Positions 46,602-56,130 are shown, counted from the stretch's first letter. The stretch is DNA of 64,000 nucleotides from UBA6614 sp002433235 (GCA_002433235.1 DJHS01000133.1:53618-117617); one strand, 5' to 3'. Numbers and translations: made by a program. Notes: a model not told the origin generated them from the letters alone.

Positions 46602-46624
46602 GCCCGGCCGCAAACCGGCCGGGC
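46602..46624 (-). other. Intercistronic stem-loop between pepA and the VWA gene
   Basis: GCCCGGCC (46602-46609) and GGCCGGGC (46617-46624) form a perfect 8-bp stem with a 7-nt loop. A second palindrome GCCCATGATGGGC is adjacent at 46591-46603. No T run follows on the minus strand, so this is not a standard terminator. It may be a processing or attenuation site. Confidence 0.5.
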
Positions 46625-46636
46625 AACCCGCATCCG

Positions 46637-48073
46637 TCAACCGTTCCCCCAAGTCTCAGCCACGCGAACCAGCGTGCGGACGGCAATGCCGCTGGCGCCC
46701 CGGGGCGCATGTGGGAGCGGTTTCTCATGCCAAGCCGTGCCGGCAATATCAAGATGGGCCCACGGCGTTTCCTCGACGAATTGCTCCAGAAACTTGGCAG
46801 CTGTGATTGTCCCAGCATTGCGGCTGCCGGATATGTTGCGCAGATCAGACTGCTCACCTCGCATCGGGACCAGATATTCCTCTTCCATTGGAAGCGGCCA
46901 AAACCCTTCGCCAATCGTCGCGCCGGCGTCACGAATACGGTCCGCCAAGGCGTCATCATTGGACATCAAGGCAACATTCAGGTTGCCAAGGGCCACGCTC
47001 ACTGCACCCGTGAGGGTCGCGGCATCCACAAGATGTGTCGCGCCGACATTGCGGACAGCATAGGTCAGCGCATCGGCCAGCACCAGCCGCCCCTCGGCAT
47101 CGGTGTTTAAAATCTCAACGGTCTTGCCATTCATGGCACGGACGATGTCGCCGGGCCGCGTGGCGCGGCTGCCCGGCATGTTTTCCGCCAACGCCAACAC
47201 ACAACTGACCCGTGTAGCCGGCTGCAGTCGTCCAATGGCCGTGATGGCGCCGATCATGGTGCCCGCGCCGCCCATGTCGTACTTCATCGTCTCCATGCTC
47301 TTGGGGGGCTTGAGTGAAAGGCCGCCCGTGTCAAAAGTAATTCCCTTGCCCACCAGACACAGGTGATCGTCGCCCGGATTGGCGGGCGTGTAGGAAAGCC
47401 GCACCAACCGCGGCGGCCGCGCGGAACCCTGTCCCACTGCCAGATGCGCGCCCGCGCCAAGATCCCGCAGGGCAACCTCATCCAGCACTTCAACTTCCAA
47501 GCCTGAAGCCCGGCCCTCGGTCTCGGCCCGCGCAGCCAGTTCCACGGGACCCAAATCATTCGCGGGCGTGTTCACCAGTTCTCGTGTGAGGTTCACTGCC
47601 CTGCCGGTGATTTCCCCAGCATCGGGGCTGCCATCGCTGCCCGTGCAGACAATCAATGCCTCGAGACCACTCCCAGCCTCCGTCCGGTGGGAATTGTTCT
47701 GGTAACTCCCGTAGTGTGCACCCTCAATCACGGGGCGGACCAAATCCTCGGCCACATGAATAGCAAGGCTCTTCGCCCCCCGTTTGACGGCCTCTCGCAC
47801 AGCCTGCCCGGCAGCCTTAAAAGCCGCCCCGGCACTGAGCACGTCGCCCACGCCCAGCAGGTAATGACGACGAATGGACTCGCCGAGAGGAGCATGGAGA
47901 ATGGTTAACTCAGTGGGTTTCCCGGAAGTTTCGCCGATCTCGGCCAACTCATCCAGTTGCGCACCGGCGAACCGAGCCAAGTCGTCGGGGAAATCCAGCG
48001 CGGTCGTGACCGGCCAAACAAGGACATCCGCCCGCAGGCTGTCGATGGAAGTGGTGTGAATGGTTGTCTTCAT
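46637..48073 (-). CDS. pepA: Leucyl aminopeptidase (M17)
   Basis: This cytosolic zinc/manganese aminopeptidase has 478 residues. The C-terminal catalytic domain has GKGITFDTGGLSLKPPKSME near residue 250, GGAGTMIGAI, AENMPGSRATRPGDIV, the family signature NTDAEGRLVLADAL near 325, and ATLTGAVSVALG. Metal ligands and the active Lys and Arg are present. The N-terminal domain is the divergent M17 type. It starts 2 nt before the end of the upstream acyltransferase gene's stop region, so it is in the same operon. Confidence 0.95.
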   Translation of the reverse strand: MKTTIHTTSIDSLRADVLVWPVTTALDFPDDLARFAGAQLDELAEIGETSGKPTELTILHAPLGESIRRHYLLGVGDVLSAGAAFKAAGQAVREAVKRGAKSLAIHVAEDLVRPVIEGAHYGSYQNNSHRTEAGSGLEALIVCTGSDGSPDAGEITGRAVNLTRELVNTPANDLGPVELAARAETEGRASGLEVEVLDEVALRDLGAGAHLAVGQGSARPPRLVRLSYTPANPGDDHLCLVGKGITFDTGGLSLKPPKSMETMKYDMGGAGTMIGAITAIGRLQPATRVSCVLALAENMPGSRATRPGDIVRAMNGKTVEILNTDAEGRLVLADALTYAVRNVGATHLVDAATLTGAVSVALGNLNVALMSNDDALADRIRDAGATIGEGFWPLPMEEEYLVPMRGEQSDLRNISGSRNAGTITAAKFLEQFVEETPWAHLDIAGTAWHEKPLPHAPRGASGIAVRTLVRVAETWGNG

Positions 48074-48075
48074 AT

Positions 48076-48735
48076 CTAATCTTGTTCCGCTTTCAGGGCT
48101 GCAATGGCATCCATCAAATTGCCGGAAATTTGCCGATAAATCCCGCGGCGACGATCCGGATTAGCCTCATTGGCCTCGGCGCGCAACTCTTCAAACTCCA
48201 TTAACTCGCCGAATTTAACGGACACCCCGCAAGGCCGTGGGATAAGGTGCCGACGGCCAAAGGCTTCAAATGTCCCGAATACTCGCACAGGCAGCACGGG
48301 GGATTTTGACTTGGCGATCAGCAAGCCAATGCCGCCGCGGGCGGGCTGCTGGGTTCCGTCTGGACTGCGGGTTCCCTCGGGAAACATCATGATTGCACGG
48401 CCTTTCCGAAGCCGCTCGAGAATGGTTCGCAATCCCTTGGCGCTGCCCCCATCGCGATCCACGGGGATGCTGTTCCACGAGCGCAGGATGGCACCACCAA
48501 TGGGATTTTTAAACGCAGACTCACGCGCAAGATAATGGATGGTCCGCCGGGTGGAACAGCCAACCAACGGGGGGTCAATGTAACTAAGATGGTTGGCGGC
48601 CAAAATAACGCCCCCCGCGCGCGGAACGCGTTCCTCATTAAACACGCGCCGGCGATGATACAGGCTGGTGTAGATCCGGAAAAACCACCAGCCCATGAAA
48701 TAGCCAATGCCGGCGCGCTCGGACGGAGCTTTCAT
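48076..48735 (-). CDS. PlsC-type acyltransferase (second in cluster)
   Basis: 219 residues from MKAPSERAGIGYFMGWWFF. This is a lysophospholipid-acyltransferase domain with the catalytic NHLSYIDPPLV (HX4D), IPVDRDGGSAKG and FPEGTRSPDGTQQPARGG motifs, and an N-terminal hydrophobic segment. It fits acylation of a 1-O-alkyl (or 1-acyl) glycerol phosphate at sn-2 (inference from neighbours). The start overlaps the SDR stop in an ATGA. Confidence 0.9.
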   Translation of the reverse strand: MKAPSERAGIGYFMGWWFFRIYTSLYHRRRVFNEERVPRAGGVILAANHLSYIDPPLVGCSTRRTIHYLARESAFKNPIGGAILRSWNSIPVDRDGGSAKGLRTILERLRKGRAIMMFPEGTRSPDGTQQPARGGIGLLIAKSKSPVLPVRVFGTFEAFGRRHLIPRPCGVSVKFGELMEFEELRAEANEANPDRRRGIYRQISGNLMDAIAALKAEQD

Positions 48736-49529
48736 TTCTGGTCGCCTACCTTGCGGCGAATAGACCAGCGCACAAAGCCAGGAAACAGGTTCTTGATGAA
48801 CTGGACGTAACGCAGTGTCCAAGGTACGTAGAGAGTCTGGCGGCGGCGGGCCATTGCATTCATGATGGCACCAGCACATTCATCAACATCAACGCCGCTG
48901 TCGCTGTGGCTGCGTTTGCGCTTACCCATGGGTTGCGCATCCGGGCCCAATGCATGGCGTCGCAACTCGGTGCCCCGAATCCAGTGCGGATAAATCTTCA
49001 GGAGATTCACTCCGGTGCCATCCAGCTCGTAGCGGAGGGCATCAATGAATCCCTCCAGCGCATGTTTGCTGGCCCCATATCCCGTGTGCAACGGCACACC
49101 CACCTTGGCTTGAATGGACGAAATGACCACCACCTGGCCGCGGCTTTGCTTGAGTGCGCTCAAGGCGGCATGAGTGCAATAGACGGCGCCAAGGTAATTG
49201 ACCTCCAGCAGGCGACGGTAAAGGGAAAGATCCTCCACCTCCTCAAAGCGTGCCCACATACTCTGGCCGGCGTTCGCAATGAGATGATCCAGTCCGCCCC
49301 GTTCGCCAACCACCTGCTGTATGAATGCCCGGCAATCTTCCTCCTTTGTGACATCGCCCGCGAATGTGAAAACATCCCCACCGCACTCGCGCGCCGCGCT
49401 GTCCAAGCGATCCGCATCCCGGGCCATCAAGGCAAGGCGAGCACCTTGCTGGGCGAAATTGCGCGCCAACTGGAGCCCCAAGCCACTGGAGCCGCCGGTG
49501 ATGGCAATGGTTTGGCCGGCGAAACTCAT
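48732..49529 (-). CDS. Short-chain dehydrogenase resembling DHRS7B/PexRAP
   Basis: 265 residues. Rossmann motif ITGGSSGLGLQLARNFAQQG, NAG at IANAGQSMW, catalytic Ser/Tyr/Lys in VVVISSIQAKVG and TGYGASKHALEGFIDAL. The conserved C-terminus, WTLRYVQFIKNLFPGFVRWS then IRRKVGDQK, recalls the C-terminal tail of eukaryotic DHRS7B. The closely matched SSIQxK...ASKHA stretch is recognised from memory, not by alignment. DHRS7B was reported as the acyl/alkyl-DHAP reductase (PexRAP) in ether-lipid synthesis, which fits its place next to AGPS. The ATG overlaps the AGPS stop. Confidence 0.85.
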   Translation of the reverse strand: MSFAGQTIAITGGSSGLGLQLARNFAQQGARLALMARDADRLDSAARECGGDVFTFAGDVTKEEDCRAFIQQVVGERGGLDHLIANAGQSMWARFEEVEDLSLYRRLLEVNYLGAVYCTHAALSALKQSRGQVVVISSIQAKVGVPLHTGYGASKHALEGFIDALRYELDGTGVNLLKIYPHWIRGTELRRHALGPDAQPMGKRKRSHSDSGVDVDECAGAIMNAMARRRQTLYVPWTLRYVQFIKNLFPGFVRWSIRRKVGDQK

Positions 49530-51274
49530 TGGCTGGAATCCACCAATTGACGAATGGCGTCTTCCCCCAGCCCCCAAGCATTCAGCGGATCCTTGGGCGG
49601 GATGATCTTTCCAGGGTTCATGATGCCATGCGGATCAAGGCCATCCTTGAGTGCCTGCACGGCCCGAATCCCGGTGGCCGAAATGTCCGCCTCCACCCAC
49701 GGCAGATGCTCGGTGCCAACGGCGTGGTGATGCGACAAGGTGCCGCCGTTCTCCAGGAACGCGTCCTCGGCAGCCTTTTTCACATAAAGGTACTGCTCAA
49801 TCTCCCGGCTCGGACGCTGGCGACAGCCAAATGTAAAGTAAAGGCTGGCTCCGGTATGGTAGCTGTGGCTGACATGGCAACCGCACCAAGGCGCGACGCC
49901 AGTGTCACGAATGGCCTGATTCACAGCAGCCATTCCATTCTCGTGCAGCTTCAACAAATTGCTCCATGTGGTGGCTGTCTCACTGACATCCGCCATGATG
50001 TTTCGATCCATCACGTAATCACGAAGGTGCGGAAAATCAAACTTGGCCCGGGCAAAGGATCGACCCGGTTCCGCGCCCAAACACACGCCTCCACGCCGGC
50101 GATAGATGGCGGACACCTCACGACGGCGCATGTGGAAGCTGTCGTAATCCCCCTCAAACTTAACCACCATCAGGCAGCAGCTTTTAAAGTCAATGCCCTT
50201 GATGTTGCCGATGTACCACTTGACCGCTTTTCCAATGGCCTCCTTGAAACCGCTCTTTGGCGCCTTAAAGGCAAAGGAGAGCGCGGTCTTCTTGGGGTCG
50301 TTCAGTCGAGTGACCGTGGGCATACAGTCATGACGCTGGCACTCGTGAATGGCTTTCACACCGCTTTCAAAATCTGGAAACAGCCAGCCATACCAATCCT
50401 CGTGCGTCGGCTTGCGGTGAACCTGCACCGCCACCTCGGTAATAACCCCCAGAATGCCCTCACTGCCGATGCAAAGGTGCCGCACATCAATGCCATTGCT
50501 GCTCTTGGGTACCGTGCGAGTGGCGATTGTCCCCGTGGGAGTCACCATGCGCAGGCTGACGATCATGTCCTCGATTTTGCCGTAACGATCGCTCTGCATG
50601 CCGGCTGAGCGAGTGGCCGCCCAGCCTCCCAGTGTGCTGTGCAAGAAGGAATCTGGAAAATGACCAAGAGTAACGCCATGGCCAGCCAACTGGTCTTCAA
50701 GGTGCTGGCCATAAACCCCAGGCTGAACCCGGGCAATGAGGGAACGTTGATCCACTTCCAGCACCTCATGCATGCGACACATGTCGAGGCTGACCACCAT
50801 CCGGCCACCCGAGTCACGTGGCTCCAAGCAACCGGCTATATTTGAGCCGCCGCCGAACGGGATCAGTACCACACCATGCTCATGGGCCGCCCGGACGAGG
50901 GTAACGACATCCTTCTCACTTTCCGGAAAAACCACAAAATCAGGCGCGTGCCGAACCTTGCCGTGGCGCAGCCGCCAGAGATCCCGAAAACTTTTCCCTG
51001 CCGCATGGATGAGCCGGGCTTTCTTATCCTCTACAATCTGGTCATCTTTCAAGGCTTCCTTGATGCCCTTTAAAAATTCTTCGTTGAGATTTTGTCGAGG
51101 CAACTCAACATCCTCGAAGGAAACGGGTTTGGTCCATTCAATTTCATCGACCTCCAGCTCACGCGCCAGATAGGGCCACAGTCCCGGCTTGTTGGAATCA
51201 TCAAAGGTGACATCCTCGTAACCCCAACCCCACCATTTCATGTGTCGAATTTCAGTGGCCATGGTGAGTGCCAT
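49526..51274 (-). CDS. Alkyldihydroxyacetonephosphate synthase (AGPS) homologue
   Basis: This FAD enzyme replaces the acyl chain of acyl-DHAP with a fatty alcohol to form the ether bond. 582 residues. The N-terminal HMKWWGWGYEDVTFDD aligns with the KWNGWGY of animal AGPS (remembered). The FAD loop is IPFGGGSNIAGCLEPRDSGG. GHFPDSFLHSTLGGWAATRS, CIGSEGILGVITEVAVQV and the C-terminal HHH active-site segment GGTLSHHHAVGTEHLPW follow, then DPHGIMNPGKIIPP. GlcD-type oxidases lack that HHH segment. A shorter start at 51262 (MATEIRHM) is possible. Its 5' end overlaps the upstream acyltransferase gene by about 23 nt. Confidence 0.92.
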   Translation of the reverse strand: MALTMATEIRHMKWWGWGYEDVTFDDSNKPGLWPYLARELEVDEIEWTKPVSFEDVELPRQNLNEEFLKGIKEALKDDQIVEDKKARLIHAAGKSFRDLWRLRHGKVRHAPDFVVFPESEKDVVTLVRAAHEHGVVLIPFGGGSNIAGCLEPRDSGGRMVVSLDMCRMHEVLEVDQRSLIARVQPGVYGQHLEDQLAGHGVTLGHFPDSFLHSTLGGWAATRSAGMQSDRYGKIEDMIVSLRMVTPTGTIATRTVPKSSNGIDVRHLCIGSEGILGVITEVAVQVHRKPTHEDWYGWLFPDFESGVKAIHECQRHDCMPTVTRLNDPKKTALSFAFKAPKSGFKEAIGKAVKWYIGNIKGIDFKSCCLMVVKFEGDYDSFHMRRREVSAIYRRRGGVCLGAEPGRSFARAKFDFPHLRDYVMDRNIMADVSETATTWSNLLKLHENGMAAVNQAIRDTGVAPWCGCHVSHSYHTGASLYFTFGCRQRPSREIEQYLYVKKAAEDAFLENGGTLSHHHAVGTEHLPWVEADISATGIRAVQALKDGLDPHGIMNPGKIIPPKDPLNAWGLGEDAIRQLVDSSQ

Positions 51275-52010
51275 GTAGTTTCAGGATCCGTTCCGTCAGT
51301 GTATTAGTGACATCGGTGTAGATCAATCGCCCGGCTTCCTCCGACTCCGCAATGCGGCCGGGATGAATGGCCTCGCCAAAATGCACGGTAATGCGGCGCG
51401 GCTTGGGCACTTTGCCGAACTTTGGCAGGGAATCGAAAGTACCGTGTACATAGGCGGGCACGATAGGAATGTCCAACTCCGTGGCGATCATCGCCGGGCC
51501 TTTCTTGAGAGACGCAATCTCTCCATCAGTGGAACGGGTGCCTTCGGGATAAATAATGATGGCTCGCCCGCCGGGCCGCAGAAATTCGCGGCAGGCGGCC
51601 ATGATCCGGGCTATGGTCTGTCGACTCGATTTGCGGTCCGCGGGAATGAGATTCATCAGGAGCGGCAGCGAGTTCTTGCGTTTCTTATTTTCAAAAAAGT
51701 AATCGCGCGCAGCCACCATTCCAAACTGGTTGAAATCCATTCCACTGGCGTACATGAGCGCGGCGCTATCCATGTGGCTGGAGTGGTTGCTGCAAACCAT
51801 AAAGGGCGGCGAGGGAAGGCGCTCCCGGCCGTGGACCGTGAGTGGACACCAAAGGTTAAATAGTGCCGTGCCGAAAAGTTCAAACACGCCATGAAATAGC
51901 CGAGCCTTGCCGCGGGGCGGCTCGCGTAGGTACGCAAATTCCTCCTCGAGGCCTGCGTCCCGCAGCAGTTCTTGAAACGCTGACACGCGTTTACCTTCCG
52001 AACTTGGCAT
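51252..52010 (-). CDS. PlsC-type acyltransferase (first in cluster)
   Basis: 252 residues from MPSSEGKRVSAFQELL. Hydrophobic stretch, catalytic CSNHSSHMDSAALMYASG (HX4D), IPADRKSSRQTIARIM, YPEGTRSTDGEIASLKKG and IPIVPAYVHGTFDSLPKFG. The order is that of glycerol-P acyltransferases. Next to AGPS it could be a DHAP acyltransferase, supplying acyl-DHAP (inference). The start overlaps the upstream HMGR gene by 20 nt. Confidence 0.88.
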   Translation of the reverse strand: MPSSEGKRVSAFQELLRDAGLEEEFAYLREPPRGKARLFHGVFELFGTALFNLWCPLTVHGRERLPSPPFMVCSNHSSHMDSAALMYASGMDFNQFGMVAARDYFFENKKRKNSLPLLMNLIPADRKSSRQTIARIMAACREFLRPGGRAIIIYPEGTRSTDGEIASLKKGPAMIATELDIPIVPAYVHGTFDSLPKFGKVPKPRRITVHFGEAIHPGRIAESEEAGRLIYTDVTNTLTERILKLHGTHHGH

Positions 52011-53211
52011 GCGCGAGGGCAAACTCGTTGCTGACAATGGCCCCGGCCAGTGAAATTTCCAGTGCAAGCGCGGAGGCACAAATGATCTCCGCCAGTTTGC
52101 GTGCGCTCTTGTCCCCGGTGCAGCCCAGCATCTCCAGATGGCTGCGTTGCTGCGCCAGACGCGTGGCGCCGCCCACCGTGCCTACGGTGATCGATGGCAT
52201 GCTAAGCGTGGCAAACAGGCTGTCGCCGTGCTTCTCGTAGGTGGCAATGCCCACACAGTTCTCAGCCACGCAAGCCACATCCTGACCCAGTGCGAGATAG
52301 AGCGCGGCGAGCGCATTGGAGGTGTGCAGGTTCAAGCCCACCACACCGGCCATCTGCGAGCCCAGATGCTTGTCCGTGATGCAGCGGACAATGTCATCCA
52401 CTCCCACGCGCAGTAGCTTGCGCAAGAGCCGGTCAGGGATTTTAAAACTGCAAATGACATGGTGGCCGCGCCCCTCCATGATCGTCTTGTGCGCGGGGTT
52501 TTTGTCGCAGCAGAAATTGCTCTCCACCAGATAACGGAAGGGACTGCGCGCCTTGTAATTGTCCATGATCCAGCGGCAGGCGGAATCCGTGGCCATGGTC
52601 ACCATGTTTTGGCCGGCGGCCTCGGCGGTGTCATAGATGAACTCCATCAACACGCGGTTGTGTATAGGGTGCTTCTCAATGCGCAGGAGTTTGCCGTGCC
52701 GAGTGGTGCTCTCGGCGGCGGCGGTGATCTCCTTCACATGCGCATCGATCCAAGGCAGGAAATCATACGCCTCATCCAGTGTCTCGAAGATAAACACCGG
52801 GCTGCGCGACAAGGCCTGTTTGATGTGTCGGCTGGTGATGCCGCCTGACAAATAGGACAGGTAAAAACCCCGTGTCATCGAGAGTGACAGCGTCCCCTCC
52901 AGCGTGCAAAGCGGCACATAAAAGTCACCCTTCGCATAGCTGCCATCAATGCGCAGGGGGCCGGCGATGGACAACGGCAGTCCCACGTGCCCAATCTGAT
53001 TTTCGCACAGCCCCTTGTAATTCTCGGGTTCCTCCAGCTTCAGGTCACCCAGATTGAACCCCGTTTGAGCCGCAAGCCAATCCACTCGGTGCTGCATGTC
53101 CTCGGCGGCATAGCCGCGCGGAGGCGTCACCTTGCCGGAAGCCTCCCCACCACTCCCCGCGCGTGCCACGGCGTCGGTTTCCTGTTTTGAGTTTGTTTCC
53201 AAAGCATTCAT
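51991..53211 (-). CDS. Class I HMG-CoA-reductase-family protein
   Basis: 406 residues from the ATG (a TTG one codon earlier is unlikely). Class I landmarks are ENQIGHVGLPLSIAGPL, CTLEGTLSLSMTRG (catalytic Glu ~105), SNFCCDKNPAHKT (Lys ~237), LHTSNALAALYLALGQDVAC (Asp ~311), SITVGTVGGATRLAQQRSHL and a C-terminal EFALAHAKFGR (His ~401). These four catalytic residues are all retained. Ordinary class I enzymes have ATTEGCLVAS and GMNM where this has CTLEG and GQNM. It is the first gene of the ether-lipid-type operon. HMG-CoA reduction is the default; reduction of another acyl-CoA to an alcohol is a hypothesis. Confidence 0.88.
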   Translation of the reverse strand: MNALETNSKQETDAVARAGSGGEASGKVTPPRGYAAEDMQHRVDWLAAQTGFNLGDLKLEEPENYKGLCENQIGHVGLPLSIAGPLRIDGSYAKGDFYVPLCTLEGTLSLSMTRGFYLSYLSGGITSRHIKQALSRSPVFIFETLDEAYDFLPWIDAHVKEITAAAESTTRHGKLLRIEKHPIHNRVLMEFIYDTAEAAGQNMVTMATDSACRWIMDNYKARSPFRYLVESNFCCDKNPAHKTIMEGRGHHVICSFKIPDRLLRKLLRVGVDDIVRCITDKHLGSQMAGVVGLNLHTSNALAALYLALGQDVACVAENCVGIATYEKHGDSLFATLSMPSITVGTVGGATRLAQQRSHLEMLGCTGDKSARKLAEIICASALALEISLAGAIVSNEFALAHAKFGR

Positions 53212-53350
53212 CAACGTCAGGTTGGGAGCCTAGTTTCAGGGCGAAAACAGTCCAGCACAATCCCCCCTTGCCCAAGTTATTCACACATAACGGGAATAAC
53301 AGGTGAAAAACACCCAATTTATCCGAAAATCACCAAGATATCCGACGGAT

Positions 53351-53773
53351 TCACTCGCCGAGCACATGGGCCGTCAACTTGCGGGTATGCCCCGCGTAAC
53401 GATGTTCCCAGAGATAAATGCCCTGCCAAGTCCCCAAGGCAAGACGCCCGTTTGTGATGGGAATGCTGAGGTTGACCGCCGTCAATGCCGTCCGCACATG
53501 AGCGGGCATATCATCTTCACCCTCGTAATCATGCTCGAACATCGGGTCGCCATCCGGACAAACGCGGGCCATAAATCGCTCCAAGTCACGCCGAACGCCG
53601 GGGTCGGCATTTTCCTGAATCACCAGCGAGGCGCTGGTGTGATGTAAATGTAACGTAACCATTCCCGCGCCCAAATCCGCCTCAGCCACCACATCCGCCA
53701 CGCGGTCCGTGATATCGTGAAACTCCCGCCCGCGCGTGGAGATCGAAAATACGCATTGGTGTTGTCTAAGCAC
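53351..53773 (-). CDS. YjbQ/UPF0047 family protein
   Basis: 140 residues from a GTG. Family signature LHLHHTSASLVIQENADPGV near residue 45 and WQGIYLWEHRYAGHTRKLTA near the C-terminus, with PDGDPMFEHDYEGEDDMPAH between. YjbQ proteins have weak thiamine-phosphate synthase activity in E. coli; the true role is uncertain. Located 140 nt upstream of the HMGR gene on the same strand. Confidence 0.9.
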   Translation of the reverse strand: MLRQHQCVFSISTRGREFHDITDRVADVVAEADLGAGMVTLHLHHTSASLVIQENADPGVRRDLERFMARVCPDGDPMFEHDYEGEDDMPAHVRTALTAVNLSIPITNGRLALGTWQGIYLWEHRYAGHTRKLTAHVLGE

Positions 53774-53899
53774 AGCCGTTGTTTGCCCGTCGTCGGGGGA
53801 AAACGCAAGCCATCAAGGCCCGTTGCCGGGCAGGCAGGGGGGAGCTCACACCTGCCCAGCTTCAGGCCATCGGTAACTGGCCGCTTTTTCCGCCCCGCG

Positions 53900-54139
53900 T
53901 TAGCCAGGGATCCAACAGGGCTCAAAGCGCCACGCCGAAAAGTAGGTTCGAGAACTCAACGCGGGCAGTTCCTCAAAGCGAAATCCCAGCACACGCTCCC
54001 GCCCACCCCATTCAGGCAGGTAGTCCATGCCTACGATGGTGTAGACTCCGCCCACTTGGGGGACATGCGAAGTCCACTCCCAGATCGCTCCAGGGAACCG
54101 GTCGTCCAGGCAAATAACCTGTTGCCCACGATGCCACAT
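53900..54139 (-). CDS. Small phage-like protein, unknown function
   Basis: 79 residues from MWHRGQQVICLDDRFPGAIW. A GGGAG lies 8 nt before this ATG, which is why I choose it over the longer open frame (to 54289). The pattern CLDDRFPG...VGGVYTIVGMDYLPEW...LGFRFEELP...FSAWRFEPCW resembles small proteins common in phage and prophage genomes (remembered, not searched). No partner genes from a phage are nearby. Function is unknown. Confidence 0.55.
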   Translation of the reverse strand: MWHRGQQVICLDDRFPGAIWEWTSHVPQVGGVYTIVGMDYLPEWGGRERVLGFRFEELPALSSRTYFSAWRFEPCWIPG

Positions 54140-54222
54140 GATCTCATCTCCCACCCCAACCTGCCACAAAGTGATGAATCCTGCTGGATTTGTTATCCAC
54201 CTCCGGTGAAAAACGGGAGCAC

Positions 54223-54248
54223 AAAAAAGGCGGTCCGCAGACCGCCTT
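54223..54248 (-). terminator. Rho-independent terminator after gap
   Basis: A 9-bp stem AAGGCGGTC/GACCGCCTT (54227-54235 and 54240-54248) with a CGCA-type loop. On the minus strand it is followed by a run of six T (54223-54228). It lies 24 nt after the gap stop codon. Confidence 0.85.
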
Positions 54249-54272
54249 GAAAACCCATGATGCGACGAACGA

Positions 54273-55301
<1,029 letters not shown>

Positions 55302-55335
55302 AGTTTTTCTGTATCTCCTGGAAAGCGGAGCGCGC

Positions 55336-55363
55336 ATTATGGTCATGGCGGTTTCCGCGTCAA
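55336..55363 (-). promoter_or_regulatory. Sigma-70-type promoter for gap
   Basis: On the minus strand, TTGACG (-35, 55363-55358) and CATAAT (-10, 55341-55336) are separated by 16 nt. They lie 35 nt upstream of the gap ATG, in the 148-nt gap between divergent genes. Confidence 0.55.
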
Positions 55364-55449
55364 TGGCAAAGAACGTGGCCCAATCTCCACGGGATTTCGC
55401 CAAGTGTGGCATTGACACACCGCCATCCGGCGCAAAAGCTACGCCCGCC

Positions 55450-56130
55450 ATGCCGCTGTTGGAGATCAAGAACCTCCGCAAATCCTACCGCACACCTGAT
55501 GGCGGATCACAAACAGTCTTAGATGTGCCCACCCTTTCCTTGGAGCCTAGCCAACAGGTTGCCCTGCGGGGTTCCAGCGGGACGGGCAAGACCACTCTTT
55601 TAAATTGCATCGCTGGCATCCTGACCCCCGACAACGGGAGCATACTTCTCAATGATCGGGATATGGCCGCGTTGAACGAAAGCGAACGCGACCAGGTCCG
55701 CGCCGAAAACACAGGATTTATCTTCCAGACATTCAATCTCCTGCAGGGCTACACCTGTCTTGAGAATGTCCTGCTCGGCATGAATTTCGGTCGCGGCCCC
55801 GACAAGGACCTTGCTGAGAAACTCCTTCGGCGTGTCGGCTTGGAAGACCGGCTTCGCTACCGGCCTTCGCAGCTATCCGTGGGGCAACAGCAACGCGTGG
55901 CCGTCGCTCGTGCCCTAGCCAATCAGCCCAAACTTGTCCTAGCCGACGAACCCACTGGCAACCTTGACCCTCGGAACGCTCAGGAAGTGCTAAAGCTCAT
56001 TCGGGAAATCTGCGGGGAAAATGAAGCCGCCCTTCTTCTGGTCAGCCACGACCAATCGGTCCTTGATCAGTTCGATGACAGCCTCAATTTGGCCGACTTG
56101 AATCGCGCCGTGCAAAGGGAGGCCGCATGA
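55450..56130 (+). CDS. ABC transporter ATP-binding protein (MacB/LolD type)
   Basis: 226 residues from MPLLEIKNLRKSYR. Walker A GSSGTGKTTLLN, Q-loop FIFQTFNLLQGYT, signature LSVGQQQRVAVARAL (SVGQ instead of SGGE), Walker B LVLADEPTGNLDP and H-loop VSHDQSV. The frame is open to 55264, but the upstream portion is not family sequence. It is the first gene of a five-gene plus-strand operon and overlaps the permease by 4 nt. Confidence 0.92.
   Translation: MPLLEIKNLRKSYRTPDGGSQTVLDVPTLSLEPSQQVALRGSSGTGKTTLLNCIAGILTPDNGSILLNDRDMAALNESERDQVRAENTGFIFQTFNLLQGYTCLENVLLGMNFGRGPDKDLAEKLLRRVGLEDRLRYRPSQLSVGQQQRVAVARALANQPKLVLADEPTGNLDPRNAQEVLKLIREICGENEAALLLVSHDQSVLDQFDDSLNLADLNRAVQREAA

Noticed and set aside
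55412..55449. Perfect TTGACA upstream of the plus-strand ABC ATPase
   Set aside because: No acceptable -10 at 16-18 nt (AAAGCT) and only about 10 nt to the ATG, so not a believable promoter.
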